Below, piece after piece: positions 43,759 to 53,168 of a stretch of DNA of 64,000 nt. The notes beneath the pieces were generated by a model, which searched no databases, had not been told where the DNA came from, and saw only the letters and a program-made list of their open reading frames with translations. The first letter of the stretch is position 1, and every line of letters begins with the position of its first letter. Position numbers and translations under genes: made by a program. The stretch covers positions 1 to 64,000 of the forward strand of contig JADJOG010000004.1 in the NCBI GenBank assembly GCA_016713865.1. The letters run 5' to 3'. The DNA is from Flavobacteriales bacterium. Its GTDB lineage: Bacteria; Bacteroidota; Bacteroidia; Flavobacteriales_F; PHOS-HE28.

Positions 43759-43905
43759 ATGAACCTGCGCCAATAAACCTCAACGACCCATCCACGTAAG
43801 AACGGCCGCATGTCTCTGGCGGTTATGTTCGCACCCCTCTGCTGTACCGGTGGACTGGAACCCCGCCGTTACCCGTGCAGGTGGATGTCATTCGAAGGAA
43901 GGAAG

Positions 43906-44529
43906 ATGCGATTCAGCCTATTGCTCGCTTTGCCTGTGCTGCTGCTTTTTGCCGCAGCGCGACCTGTTGTCGATGCCGGCGATGCAGCGGCAGCGCATGA
44001 ATTGTACATCGAGCTCGGTCTCGAAGGGCAGGTGTCGCAGAGCGCATTCACGCGTGGGTACAGTGCAGTTGCGCGCCGTGGCGCCAAGCCGCGCATGCTC
44101 GCCATTGCCGACATGACGCAACCGAGCACGGCCAAACGCCTGCACCTGATCGACCTCGCGAACAAGGAACTCGTGCTAAGCACTTATGTCGCTCACGGGC
44201 AAGGCAGCGGCGAGTTGTTCTGCTCCTCGTTCAGCAACAAGCATGGCTCACACGCCACCAGCAAGGGGCTGTACCGCGTGGGTGCCGAGATCGTGAGCCC
44301 CAAGCATGGAGCCGCTTTGATGCTGCACGGACTGGATGCAGGGGTGAATTGCCAAGCCGAACCGCGTGAAGTGATCATGCACGGTGCAGATTACGTGAGT
44401 GAGGCTTTCATCGCCGAGCACGGGCGCTTAGGCCGGAGCTGGGGATGCCCCGCCGTGAGCCGCAACGACATGCCCCGTATGATCCAACTGCTCACGGGCG
44501 GTGGATATCTGTACGTGCACGGCCGCTGA
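43906..44529 (+). CDS. Murein L,D-transpeptidase catalytic domain protein (YkuD_2 type)
   Basis: The 207-residue protein has a signal peptide (LLLALPVLLLFAAARP). Its catalytic domain has LHLIDLANKELVLSTYVAHG, a His in VIMHGADYVS and the nucleophile Cys181 in GRSWGCPAVSRNDM. This branch of L,D-transpeptidases forms or edits 3-3 peptidoglycan cross-links or anchors proteins. The ATG at 43906 is preceded by GAAGGAAGGAAG, a good ribosome-binding site. It lies 54 bases upstream of a second, larger L,D-transpeptidase of another type. Confidence 0.9.
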   Translation: MRFSLLLALPVLLLFAAARPVVDAGDAAAAHELYIELGLEGQVSQSAFTRGYSAVARRGAKPRMLAIADMTQPSTAKRLHLIDLANKELVLSTYVAHGQGSGELFCSSFSNKHGSHATSKGLYRVGAEIVSPKHGAALMLHGLDAGVNCQAEPREVIMHGADYVSEAFIAEHGRLGRSWGCPAVSRNDMPRMIQLLTGGGYLYVHGR

Positions 44530-44583
44530 GGAGCGCGTGCCGAGGCATTTCCTTCGCGGCGCTTTCATACTCGCTTAAAGCGC

Positions 44584-46272
44584 ATGCAACTTCAATTCCT
44601 GCCGACGGGACTTCGGTATGACGTGCAATTCCTCGCGGCACTGGCCATGCTGGCCTCCTGCGCCAGCCCCATAGCAAAGCCCAACCTTGCAGAGCGCGCA
44701 CAAGCCATCGAAGAGGTCTTCGAGACGCCTGATGCCTACAGCGTGCGCACGCTCGATGCCAATGCCATTGCCCGCTTCATCGCTCAGCATCCCGAATACC
44801 GGCAGGACTCAGCTGGCATCGTGGGCTTCTATCAACGGCGCGCGCACCAATACGCGTGGTTCGTGAACGACTCGCTCTCGCAGAGCGCCGCCGCCTTCTA
44901 CAACCTGGTGAACAGCGCCGACACCGCCTTCCGCGAAGTGGCCTTCATCCGCGACAAGCTCGATCAATTGATGATGGCCGATCAACTGCCGCGAGCTGAT
45001 ACGCTCATCTGCGATGAATGCATGGAACGCCTCGAGCTCGGCCTCACCGCGCAGTTCTTCCGCTTCGCCGATAAGAAGTACGGCGGCACCGTGGGCAAGG
45101 ACCTGCGCGAGCTCGACTGGTTCATTCCGCGCCGCAAGAAGAACTACGACCAGTTGCTCGATTCGCTCGTGGCTGGCCGCATGGACCTTTCGCCGGTGGA
45201 GCCGCTGCATCAGCAGTATGCTTTGCTGAAATCCCAATTGAAACGTTACCGTGATCTGGAGAGCGCTCAATGGCCCCTGCTCAGCTTGGGTGACAGGAAG
45301 AAAATCGAACCAGGCGACAAGGCCGATTGGATCCCGGACCTGCGCCAGCGCCTTATGCTGCTTGGCGATTTCATCTCCACCGGCGACAGCGTGTTGCTCT
45401 TCAGCACCGAGTACGACAGCCTGCTCGTGGCTGCGGTGATGCGATTCCAGGAACGGCATGGCCTGCATCCCGATGGCGTGATCGGCAAGGGAGCCATCGC
45501 TCAACTCAACATCACGCCAGCGGAGCGCGCGCGCACCTTGCTCGTGAATATGGAGCGCTTGCGTTGGGTGCCCGAACAGAATGCGCCAGACCAGCTACTG
45601 GTGAACATCCCCGAGTTTCGCCTGCATGTGTACGAGCAAGACACCATTGCGTGGAGCATGGTGGTAGTGGTGGGCGCGCAAGCCACGCGCACCGTGATCT
45701 TCAGCGATACGCTCAGCACCATCGTTTTCAGCCCCACGTGGACGCCGCCGATCAGCATCATTCGCGGCGAGATCCTCCCTGCCATGGCCAAGGACCCGAA
45801 CTACCTCAAGAAGAAAGGCATGGAAGTGGTCGGCGGCACGGAGAAGAACCCGGTGATCCGTCAGAAGCCCGGAAGCAGCAATGCCCTCGGCCATGTGAAG
45901 TTCCTCTTTCCCAACAGCTACAGCATCTACTTCCACGACACGCCCAGCAAGAGCTTCTTCGCTCGCGAGAGCCGTGCATTCAGTCATGGGTGCATCCGTC
46001 TGAGCGAGCCGCAGCGCTTCGCCGAGTACCTCTTGCGCGAGGACAGCACATGGACATCGGAAAAAGTGAAGAAAGCCATGCACAGCGGCAAGGAGCAGCA
46101 CGTGCGGTTGAAGCAGAAGCGTCCGGTGAGCATCGGCTACTTCACAGCATGGGTTGATCGCCAAGGACGCATGCAGTTCCGCGACGATGTGTACGGGCAC
46201 GATGCGCGCTTGGCTAATGAGCTCTTCGCGCAACCCGATCAAACAATCAGCGCTGCGGGGCCTCCACTTTGA
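44584..46272 (+). CDS. YcbB-type L,D-transpeptidase with peptidoglycan-binding domain
   Basis: The 562-residue protein has a lipoprotein-like or signal start (ALAMLASCASP), a helical scaffold domain, a PGB-like helix triplet (LVAAVMRFQERHGLHPDGVI) and a YkuD domain. Cys470 in RAFSHGCIRLSEPQRFAEYLL is the nucleophile, with NIPEFRLHVYEQD opening the domain. It cross-links peptidoglycan 3-3 in the periplasm. The inserted loop PTWTPPISIIRGEILPAMAK is typical of YcbB. The 3' end overlaps the opposite-strand gene by 26 bases. Confidence 0.92.
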   Translation: MQLQFLPTGLRYDVQFLAALAMLASCASPIAKPNLAERAQAIEEVFETPDAYSVRTLDANAIARFIAQHPEYRQDSAGIVGFYQRRAHQYAWFVNDSLSQSAAAFYNLVNSADTAFREVAFIRDKLDQLMMADQLPRADTLICDECMERLELGLTAQFFRFADKKYGGTVGKDLRELDWFIPRRKKNYDQLLDSLVAGRMDLSPVEPLHQQYALLKSQLKRYRDLESAQWPLLSLGDRKKIEPGDKADWIPDLRQRLMLLGDFISTGDSVLLFSTEYDSLLVAAVMRFQERHGLHPDGVIGKGAIAQLNITPAERARTLLVNMERLRWVPEQNAPDQLLVNIPEFRLHVYEQDTIAWSMVVVVGAQATRTVIFSDTLSTIVFSPTWTPPISIIRGEILPAMAKDPNYLKKKGMEVVGGTEKNPVIRQKPGSSNALGHVKFLFPNSYSIYFHDTPSKSFFARESRAFSHGCIRLSEPQRFAEYLLREDSTWTSEKVKKAMHSGKEQHVRLKQKRPVSIGYFTAWVDRQGRMQFRDDVYGHDARLANELFAQPDQTISAAGPPL

Positions 46273-47641
46273 CCGGCACATCATCGGCGCCGAAGTAGTA
46301 CGCCAAGGACCGGTTGATCCAGAAGCCAGGGTCGGAGCCTGCATCCATGTAATGCGGTGCAGCAGGGGGATCGGTTAATGGCAAGAGTGCGATTGATTCA
46401 CTGCCTTCGCGAACGGCACTCTCGATAGTTGCGTAACGCGTGATCAACTGGCGATCGAAATGCTGAAAGCGGCCAGAAAGCAGATCAGCCGAGATGCGGC
46501 CGCCGTTCCCGATGAAGAGCAGGGTCACGAATAGCAGCGTCCATGCGGCCCACTGCATGCGCTGCGAAATCGGGCGCCAATTCAATCGCACCAACGAGGC
46601 CAAGGCGACAAGCAGCATCGGCATGATGAAGAGCCATGTCGCATTCACAGTGCGGTGCTGGCCCAGCAAGCCGGTAGTCCAATAGGGAAGCCCCATTGCG
46701 GCGATCACGAGTATGCCGATACTCGCCATGATCCAGCGAGGATCCGGAAGGCTGAGTGATGGGGAGATGCCCAGCCGATCAGAGATCCAGCGCGCATTCG
46801 CCAAAACGAGCAAGCCAAACAAGAGGACCGCTGGCGACAAGAACCAAGTGGCCAAGAACCTCCCGGATTGAAGCAATCCCCACATCGCACTATGCAGCGC
46901 ATCATGCTTCATTGGGAACTGCGCGGCTCTGACCGCATTTCCCGGGGCCATCGCCATAACACCCCCTGCCGCGAGCACAGCCACCAAAGCGCCCGCGATG
47001 CCAGCGTGCCATCGCCCCTTCTCCATGCGATGCACAACAAGCAGCAGCGCATGCAACAGGACCATGAACACCATGTGCAGTTCATTGAAGCCCGCGACCA
47101 GCACCGCTAACAGCCCTATCCGGAAGGCAGCGGTTCTTGTCAGTCTCCATTCATCGCGCCATGCACGCAACCAGAAGGCCATGACGAATAGTGAAAGCGC
47201 TCCAGCGAGCGTGTAGGTGATTGCGCCGGTGTACCAGTAAAGTCCTTCGCCGAGGTCTGTCATGACTTGGAGAGAAAGGAGCAGCAACAGCAGCGAACCC
47301 AGCAGGAGGTCCGCGGAGCTCAATGCTGGCAAGAGCGCTCGCAGGAAGGCCCTCCAACCGAAGGTGGCCGTTATCATCAGAAGCACCGGCACCAGCCTAT
47401 ATAACCAAAGACCTTGCTCGATGCCAAGCACTAATGGCCCGCGCAGCAAGAGCGGATTGCTCGCCCAACGACCATTCCAATTCAGGTACTCATCGCGCAA
47501 GCGCGGAAAGAGCTCCGTGCGCATGCCAGCGACCGCGTAGCTGAAATCATCCCCGAAAGGATGAATGAAGAAGCATGCTGCGACATAAGGGGCCAGCGCG
47601 ATCGAAATGAATGCGAGAAGAGCGATCCGCGTGCGGTCCAT
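46247..47641 (-). CDS. DUF6056-family polytopic membrane protein
   Basis: The 464-residue protein has about eleven membrane segments. It opens with PYVAACFFIHPFGDDFSYAV, with a conserved acidic pair in the first loop, and EYLNWNGRWASNPLLLRG, a pattern matching DUF6056, whose members resemble lipid-linked-sugar glycosyltransferases (GT-C fold). The gene follows a GT2 that probably makes polyprenyl-phosphate sugar, which would be the donor. The start at 47641 follows CATCTTTG closely. Its last 26 bases are antisense to the transpeptidase gene. Confidence 0.75.
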   Translation of the reverse strand: MDRTRIALLAFISIALAPYVAACFFIHPFGDDFSYAVAGMRTELFPRLRDEYLNWNGRWASNPLLLRGPLVLGIEQGLWLYRLVPVLLMITATFGWRAFLRALLPALSSADLLLGSLLLLLLSLQVMTDLGEGLYWYTGAITYTLAGALSLFVMAFWLRAWRDEWRLTRTAAFRIGLLAVLVAGFNELHMVFMVLLHALLLVVHRMEKGRWHAGIAGALVAVLAAGGVMAMAPGNAVRAAQFPMKHDALHSAMWGLLQSGRFLATWFLSPAVLLFGLLVLANARWISDRLGISPSLSLPDPRWIMASIGILVIAAMGLPYWTTGLLGQHRTVNATWLFIMPMLLVALASLVRLNWRPISQRMQWAAWTLLFVTLLFIGNGGRISADLLSGRFQHFDRQLITRYATIESAVREGSESIALLPLTDPPAAPHYMDAGSDPGFWINRSLAYYFGADDVPVKVEAPQR

Positions 47642-47664
47642 AGCCCAAAGATGGGAAGGCGGCT

Positions 47665-48621
47665 TCAGCACCCGATGCGTTCCTTCACGCGGTAAACGTT
47701 GCGCTCTGGGCTATAGCGGCGCACCAGTTCGGCCACGAAGCCCATCGTGAATAATTGCACTCCGATGATCATGGCAGTGAGTGCCACGAAGAAGAGCCCT
47801 TGATCGCTCACGCGCGGAGCCGCTTTTCCCAAGCCATACACGTGATAGAGTTTCTCGCCTACGACCCACACCGCGCTGATCAGACCCACGAAGAACATCA
47901 TGGTTCCAACCGCGCCGAAGAAGTGCATCGGCTTGCGCCCGAAACGGAACACGAAGGTGATGGTGAGCAGGTCGAGGAAACCGTTGATGAAGCGGTCGAG
48001 GCCGAACTTGCTCTTGCCGAAACGGCGCGGGTGGTGCTGCACCACCTTCTCGCCGATCCTGCGGAAGCCCTCTTTCTTCGCGATGAACGGTATGTAGCGG
48101 TGCATCTCGCCAAAGACCTCGATGCTCTTCACCACTTCCTTCCGGTAGGCTTTCAAGCCGCAGTTGAAGTCGTGCAGCTTCACCCCGCTCACCCTGCGCG
48201 TTGTCCAGTTGAAGAGCTTGGTGGGAATGGTCTTGCTGAGGGGGTCATGCCGTTTCTTCTTCCACCCGCTAACCAGGTCGAAGCCTTCCTCGCGGATCAT
48301 GCGATAGAGCTCTGGCAACTCCTCTGGGTCGTCCTGCAGATCGGCATCCATGGTGACTACCACTTCACCTTGCGCTGCGATGAAGCCCTCGTTCAGCGCC
48401 GGGCTCTTGCCGTAGTTCCGACCGAATCGAATGCCCTTCACGCGACTATCCGCTGCTGATGCCCTGGCAATCTCAGCCCACGAGCCATCGGTGCTGCCAT
48501 CGTCGATCAAGATCACCTCGTAGCGCACCCCAATGGCCGAAAGCACGGTGTGAAGCCTTCCAACCAATACTGGCACGGATTCATGCTCATTGAGGAGCGG
48601 CACCACGATCGATACATCCAT
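47665..48621 (-). CDS. GT2 polyprenyl-phosphate glycosyltransferase (DPM1/GtrB-like)
   Basis: The 318-residue GT-A enzyme has VSIVVPLLNEHESVPVLVG, LIDDGSTDGSW, VVVTMDADLQDDPEELPEL and FNCGLKAYRKEVV, then two C-terminal membrane helices (FFGAVGTMMFFVGLISAVWV and LFFVALTAMIIGVQLFTMGF). Enzymes of this kind transfer a sugar from a nucleotide donor to undecaprenyl phosphate. It is probably paired with the DUF6056 protein whose gene starts 23 bases further on. Confidence 0.92.
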   Translation of the reverse strand: MDVSIVVPLLNEHESVPVLVGRLHTVLSAIGVRYEVILIDDGSTDGSWAEIARASAADSRVKGIRFGRNYGKSPALNEGFIAAQGEVVVTMDADLQDDPEELPELYRMIREEGFDLVSGWKKKRHDPLSKTIPTKLFNWTTRRVSGVKLHDFNCGLKAYRKEVVKSIEVFGEMHRYIPFIAKKEGFRRIGEKVVQHHPRRFGKSKFGLDRFINGFLDLLTITFVFRFGRKPMHFFGAVGTMMFFVGLISAVWVVGEKLYHVYGLGKAAPRVSDQGLFFVALTAMIIGVQLFTMGFVAELVRRYSPERNVYRVKERIGC

Positions 48622-48748
48622 GCTGCAAGGTTAGCAAGTGGGTCTCAGTATGACACAAAGCCCTCGCTGCCAAAGAGATCCAGCTGGCGCGCCCAGCTGC
48701 TATTCCTAGAACTGCCAGTTTGGCCACTCTCTTTGCGGGGGTGAATGG

Positions 48749-48777
48749 TTGATTTCGTGATGCCGTTGTTATAATTG
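48749..48777 (+). promoter_or_regulatory. Candidate promoter: TTG / TATAATTG
   Basis: The -33-like TTG (48749-48751) and -7-like TATAATTG (48770-48777) are 18 bases apart, 49 bases before the PA-domain gene. The spacer to the divergent GT2 (205 bases) holds nothing else I can identify. Confidence 0.4.
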
Positions 48778-48826
48778 CCAAGCGGCCCCCGCCTGAACTG
48801 CTTAACCAACCCTAAAACTTGAGACC

Positions 48827-50526
48827 ATGAGGAGAAACATACTCGCAGCACTTGCCATCATCCTGACCTCGCTCAGCCTGAGCGCTCAGGTTACTGTGTT
48901 CGTGCAGAACCCACCCAACCTGTCAGGGCCACTCGATTTCACCGAAGCGGCTTGGGGACAGAACCCACCCTTGGACGACCCAGCTAATGCGGTCACTGCC
49001 TATGCCTGTTTCGTTGACGATGGCACCGCCGCTGATTCCCTCGGTTGCAATGATCTGGTGAACGGATCACAGATCGCGGGCAAAATCGCGGTGGTATACC
49101 GTGGCGCATGCGAATTCGGCATGAAAGCGATTAAAGCCCAGAATGCAGGGGCTATCGCTGTAATCATCATCAATAACGCGGCCGGCGCTCCTGTTGCAAT
49201 GGGGGCAGGTGCAGAAGGCGCGAACGTGAACATCCCTGTGGTGATGATCACCCAAGACGCTGGTGCCTTGCTCCGCGACCAGTTGCTCACCTGCAACGTC
49301 GAGTTCTACATAGGCACGCAAACCGGCATCTATGCCTATAACATCGCAATGGGCAAGAGCGACATCCTGGTTCCAGGCTACGGTGCCATGAACAGCCTGA
49401 TCGCGGCCAATGCCAGTGAATTCAGCGTCCAACTGGGTGCATGGATGACGAACTACGGACAGAATGAGATGCCGAATTCCCGTGTTCGTTGCCAAGTGAG
49501 CCAAGGCGGCAACACGGTTTATGACGAGACTTCTGCGGGTGTTAGCCTCCCCGTCGGAGGCGAGCTGTTCGCTTCCTTGCCTGCCTTTTCCCAAAGCAGC
49601 TACAGCGGCCAGTACACCTTCGCCTACACCTGCTTGGGCGATGTTAATGACGACTTTACCAGCAACAACAGCTACAGTGTACGCTGACGATCGGCGACAA
49701 GATCACCTATGCTCCGGCAAACGCCACCACGCTACTGCCGCAGTCGAACCTGCACGTCATCAGCGCCAATAACACCGTAGGTATTCGCTCTTGCATGTAC
49801 TTCAGCAACCCGAATGCCTCACGCCTCGCCGCAACCGGCATGTGGTTCAGCGCCGACCGCGCGGCCGATCAAGTGCTTACCGACGAGATCGTGACCGGCA
49901 CCCTCTACCGTTGGACCGATGTCCTCGCAGGTCCATTGTCCTTGCCGAGCGAGACCGGCCTGATCTCCTTGACAAGCGGCGAATACATCTTCCCGAGCGA
50001 CATCACGAACCAGATGCTCTACATCCCCTTCCAGGATGTCGTCACGCTGGAGAACAACACCAACTACCTCGTGTGCCTCGATTCATACAGCGGTGTTGTG
50101 CGCCATGGCTGGGACAACAGCCTTGACTACGCGCTTGTTCAGGAGAATACGCAGCTCCCAACCACGATGATCCGCGTTGAGGGCACGTGGTACAATGGAT
50201 GGACAAGCATCACCGGACCATCCTCCATCGGCTTGCAAGTGATCAATGCGAACACGATCGGCATCGAGGAGTACACCGCACTTAGTGCATCTCCTTACCC
50301 GAACCCAGCGCAAGAGAACATCCGGATACCATTGCACTTCACGGGCAAGGTTGACCTGCGCGTCTTCGACGCCACTGGCGCCCTGGTGCAGGAACAGCGC
50401 CAAGCCAGTGTTGGAAGCGACGGCTTGTTGGTGAACGTATCAAGCATCGCGAACGGCCTATACCTCTTCAGCCTTCGCGCCGAAGATGGACGTGACATCG
50501 AATTCCGGGTTCAGGTGAACAAGTAA
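48827..50526 (+). CDS. PA-domain secreted protein with T9SS sorting domain (one frame break)
   Basis: A signal peptide (MRRNILAALAIILTSLSLSAQ) is followed by a protease-associated (PA) domain (KIAVVYRGACEFGMKAIKAQ, NAGAIAVIIINNAAG, NIPVVMITQDAGALL). A beta-sandwich region interrupted near 49680 by a frame change follows; the other frame continues LTIGDKITYAPANATTLLPQ. The C-terminal sorting domain starts SPYPNPAQENIRIPL and ends LFSLRAEDGRDIEFRVQVNK. No protease catalytic domain is present, so this may be a PA-only binding or adhesive surface protein, like many in this phylum. Confidence 0.85.
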
Positions 50527-50549
50527 CCTGCCTAGACAACCCTCGCAAC

Positions 50550-50585
50550 GAACGGCCGCCTGTGATGGGCGGCCGTTCCTTTTCC
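50550..50585 (+). terminator. Rho-independent terminator after the PA-domain gene
   Basis: The stem GAACGGCCGCC/GGCGGCCGTTC (11 bases) has a 7-base loop and is followed by CTTTTCC. Confidence 0.92.
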
Positions 50586-50621
50586 GTGTAACAACCACCT
50601 TTGTCCAACTAATCCGCCCCC

Positions 50622-51113
50622 ATGCCCAGCCTAGACATCCTCAGCAAAGTGGACCCCCAGATGCTCGACAATGCCGTTAACGTGGTGAAGCGCGAGATCG
50701 ACAACCGGTATGACCTGCGAGGCACCAACAGCACGGTGGAACTCGACAAGAAGGCCCTCACGATCAAAGTGAGCACCGATGACCACATGAAGCTCGATGC
50801 AATCGTCGATATCCTGCTCGAGCGCAGCGGCAAGCAGAAAGTTGATGTTCGGAGCTACGACCTGAAGGAAGAGCCGGTTCCAAGTGGCAAAACGCTCTAT
50901 CGCATCATCAAGGTGAAGCAGGGCATCGAGCGCGAGACCGCCAAGAAGATCGTGCAGGCCATCAAAGACAGCGGCCTGAAAGTTCAGCCCCAGATCATGG
51001 ACGACCTGATCCGCGTGAACGGCAAGAAGATCGACGACCTCCAAGCCGTGATGGCCCTTTGCCGCCAGCAGGATTTCGAGTTGCCCTTGCAATTCGAGAA
51101 CATGAAGAGCTAG
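50622..51113 (+). CDS. yajQ: YajQ-family nucleotide-binding protein
   Basis: The 163-residue protein has two ferredoxin-like domains: LDNAVNVVKREIDNRYDLRG at the start, RIIKVKQGIERETAKKIVQ in the middle and RVNGKKIDDLQAVMALCRQQ at the end. Family members bind c-di-GMP or RNA and act as regulators. It is a single gene between two terminators; CACCTTTG lies upstream of the start. Confidence 0.95.
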   Translation: MPSLDILSKVDPQMLDNAVNVVKREIDNRYDLRGTNSTVELDKKALTIKVSTDDHMKLDAIVDILLERSGKQKVDVRSYDLKEEPVPSGKTLYRIIKVKQGIERETAKKIVQAIKDSGLKVQPQIMDDLIRVNGKKIDDLQAVMALCRQQDFELPLQFENMKS

Positions 51114-51129
51114 TAAGAGGCAGAAAAGC

Positions 51130-51160
51130 GGAACCCGCCTTACAGGGCGGGTTCCTTGTT
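51130..51160 (+). terminator. Rho-independent terminator after yajQ
   Basis: The stem GGAACCCGCC/GGCGGGTTCC has a 6-base loop and is followed by TTGTT, 17 bases past the stop. Confidence 0.9.
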
Positions 51161-51301
51161 ACTCCGATCTCCCGGCTTACGGGCCTGGAAGGGGGCTTCT
51201 ATCGCCCGAGGGCCTCGCCCCTTGTGATCGGATATGCCGTTGGTCCCTTACCGGACCTGGCGATACAACGCCAGAACCTAGCCAAATGTTGCAAGCGATA
51301 C

Positions 51302-52025
51302 CTAAAGCGTGAACTCCTCGATCACCGCTTGGCCTGTTTGCCACGTCCGCTCCTCGAATCGCACCCTGCCGGATTCATGCACCAGGATCACCGTTGAGCA
51401 GCGCGTTCCGTAGCCAGGCATGTCGATGCGGATACTGCTCAGGGCGCGTTCCCGATGCTGGTCCAAGCCCGTATCGGGAAGCGTGCCTTCCGAGGCCTGT
51501 TCCGTTTCGGCCAACATGTCGAATAGCAAAGCCGAATCCGGAACTGAGCTCCCAATCGCCAACCGCATTGCCTCGACCGCCCGCTTAGCTTTCGGCCACG
51601 GAGTATTCAGCAACGCATTGCTAAGGCCATGCACCCCTGCAGGGGATAGCCTCATCAGCACCCGTGATGTTCGATTGATAACGCAAGGCATCGACGTGGC
51701 CGAGAATCAGATTGTAGCCCTCCATAGGCGTTGGAGGTATCTGGACATCTGCGGCCAAGGCATCCTTCACGAGCAACCCGCGCGAAGGCCCTTGGACAGG
51801 TGCTCGGCGAAGATCACGATGATTGGTGAGCGCAGCGAATCGCCCATGGCGCGTGATGCCCATCCACGTGCCTCCTGCCTTCACGTCCTTTCCAGCGAGC
51901 ATATGCGGATGCTCAGACCAGAAATGAGCCGGCAACGCCAAGCGATCGTGAAACTCGTCCCGGTTCGCCGCAACGATCAAGGGGTACGTCGGATGGGACT
52001 TGTAAGCCAGCGCGATGAGGCACAC
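51302..52025 (-). CDS. NRDE-family (TANGO2-like) protein (one frame break)
   Basis: The protein starts with a GTG at 52025 and reads MCLIALAYKSHPTYPLIVAA then NRDEFHDRL, the motif that names the family, followed by AGGTWMGITRHGRFAALTNH. After a frame change near 51650 it continues LMRLSPAGVHGLSNALLNTP and ends at 51302. The N-terminal Cys2 suggests an Ntn-hydrolase-like fold. Family members have been linked to heme handling and to acyl-CoA or lipid homeostasis; the activity is unsettled. An exact TATGTTTG box ends only 4 bases before the start, so the mRNA is probably leaderless. Confidence 0.85.
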
Positions 52026-52029
52026 AGTG

Positions 52030-52037
52030 CAAACATA
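52030..52037 (-). promoter_or_regulatory. Candidate -7 promoter box TATGTTTG
   Basis: It matches TAnnTTTG exactly. It is 4 bases before the GTG start of the NRDE-family gene, implying a leaderless transcript. Confidence 0.5.
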
Positions 52038-52056
52038 CCTCGCGCTCCACTCCGCG

Positions 52057-52380
52057 CTAGAGCACCGATTCGCCGCGGAGGAACATGACGAAGATGAAGG
52101 TCATGAGGAAATGATGGAATAGCAGCATGGCTGTTACCAAGGTGAGAATCTGCTTGCCAGGTTTCGACAGCTCAGGGAACAGCTTCTTGTTGTTCATGGC
52201 GATCACAGGAAGCGGTATCGTTGCCAGCAGGAAGGTGATGGCAAGGGTCTTGAAAAGCACCACGTTCTCCATCAACCCGAAGAACAGGTGCGCGTAGTAG
52301 AACACGAAACCGAGCGTCGATAGAGCGCCCAGCCGCATGAAAAGACGGGCCTCAGCGAGCATTTTCGTTTTGCTATCCAT
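52057..52380 (-). CDS. Small membrane protein
   Basis: I do not recognise this 107-residue protein. It starts at 52380 (MDSKTKMLAEARLFMRLGAL) and has three hydrophobic stretches (LSTLGFVFYYAHLFFGLM, LAITFLLATIPLPVIAM, ILTLVTAMLLFHHFLMTFIF). No motif points to an activity. It ends 32 bases before the NRDE-family start and may be co-transcribed. Confidence 0.6.
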   Translation of the reverse strand: MDSKTKMLAEARLFMRLGALSTLGFVFYYAHLFFGLMENVVLFKTLAITFLLATIPLPVIAMNNKKLFPELSKPGKQILTLVTAMLLFHHFLMTFIFVMFLRGESVL

Positions 52381-52460
52381 GATGAAGACGCGCCCCTTCA
52401 ACGGGGTTGCGCCTCACATGGTTTCCTTGTTTTCAACAGTGGTATTCAGGCAGAATCCGA

Positions 52461-53168
52461 TCAAGCCCTCCTAGACGCACGCAGGGTTCCGATGGTTGCC
52501 AGGAGCATCCCCGCAACGAACCAAGGCCATGGATAATGCTCCGGGATGTAGTCTCTCCCGCGCATCAGCGCATTCGCTCCGGCATCGCCCATGGAAGAGA
52601 CACTGGCCAATGCATCGATGCCTTCGACACGCAACAATGGATCAATGGTGAAGGAGATGATCATGAGCAACGCGCCAACGATGAGCAGCGCCCATGACCA
52701 ACCATCAACGCGATAAGACACGCTCCGTGATCGGCCATGGAGAATGACCAGTGCAAGAGCGATCAAACCGAGCGAGATCACGCAGGGCGCCCATACCGGT
52801 CCCACCCATGGCACGGGAATGAGAAAGAGGAGATCGCGGCTCATGAGGCTCGAAGGCCAATCGAGCAGCACCTTCAGCCATACGTAGTAGAAGATGTCCC
52901 ACACGCCGAAACCGAAACAGAACCAAGCGAAACGCTCCAAGGCCGATCGCGTGATCAGTGCTGCGGGCGCCAGCAGCATCAAGAGCGTCGCCAGCTCGCG
53001 GCCCACTTCAGTGCCAACGAGTGAATAATCCATCGGCACCAAGGGGAAATCGAAGCCCTCTGGGTAATAAAGCGCGCGCAGGTACACCACCACGGCGCTC
53101 TCCAAGTACGCCATCGCGATGTAGAAAGCGCTCATCCACAAGAAGGCGCGGCGGATATCAGGACGCAT
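52461..53168 (-). CDS. Polytopic membrane protein of unknown function
   Basis: The 235-residue protein starts at 53168 (MRPDIRRAFLWMSAFYIAMA) and has about seven membrane segments, with conserved-looking blocks FAWFCFGFGVWDIFYYVWLK and FLIPVPWVGPVWAPCVISL. I do not recognise the family with certainty. Its start overlaps the end of the EEP-domain gene by 11 bases, so translation is coupled. Confidence 0.72.
   Translation of the reverse strand: MRPDIRRAFLWMSAFYIAMAYLESAVVVYLRALYYPEGFDFPLVPMDYSLVGTEVGRELATLLMLLAPAALITRSALERFAWFCFGFGVWDIFYYVWLKVLLDWPSSLMSRDLLFLIPVPWVGPVWAPCVISLGLIALALVILHGRSRSVSYRVDGWSWALLIVGALLMIISFTIDPLLRVEGIDALASVSSMGDAGANALMRGRDYIPEHYPWPWFVAGMLLATIGTLRASRRA

Noticed and set aside
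48587..48851. Two short minus-strand frames of 64 and 68 codons
   Set aside because: They lie in the divergent promoter region and overlap the start of the PA-domain gene, with no coding features.
49660..49700. Programmed frameshift at the PA-domain gene break
   Set aside because: No slippery heptamer or downstream pseudoknot is visible, and many other genes have similar breaks.
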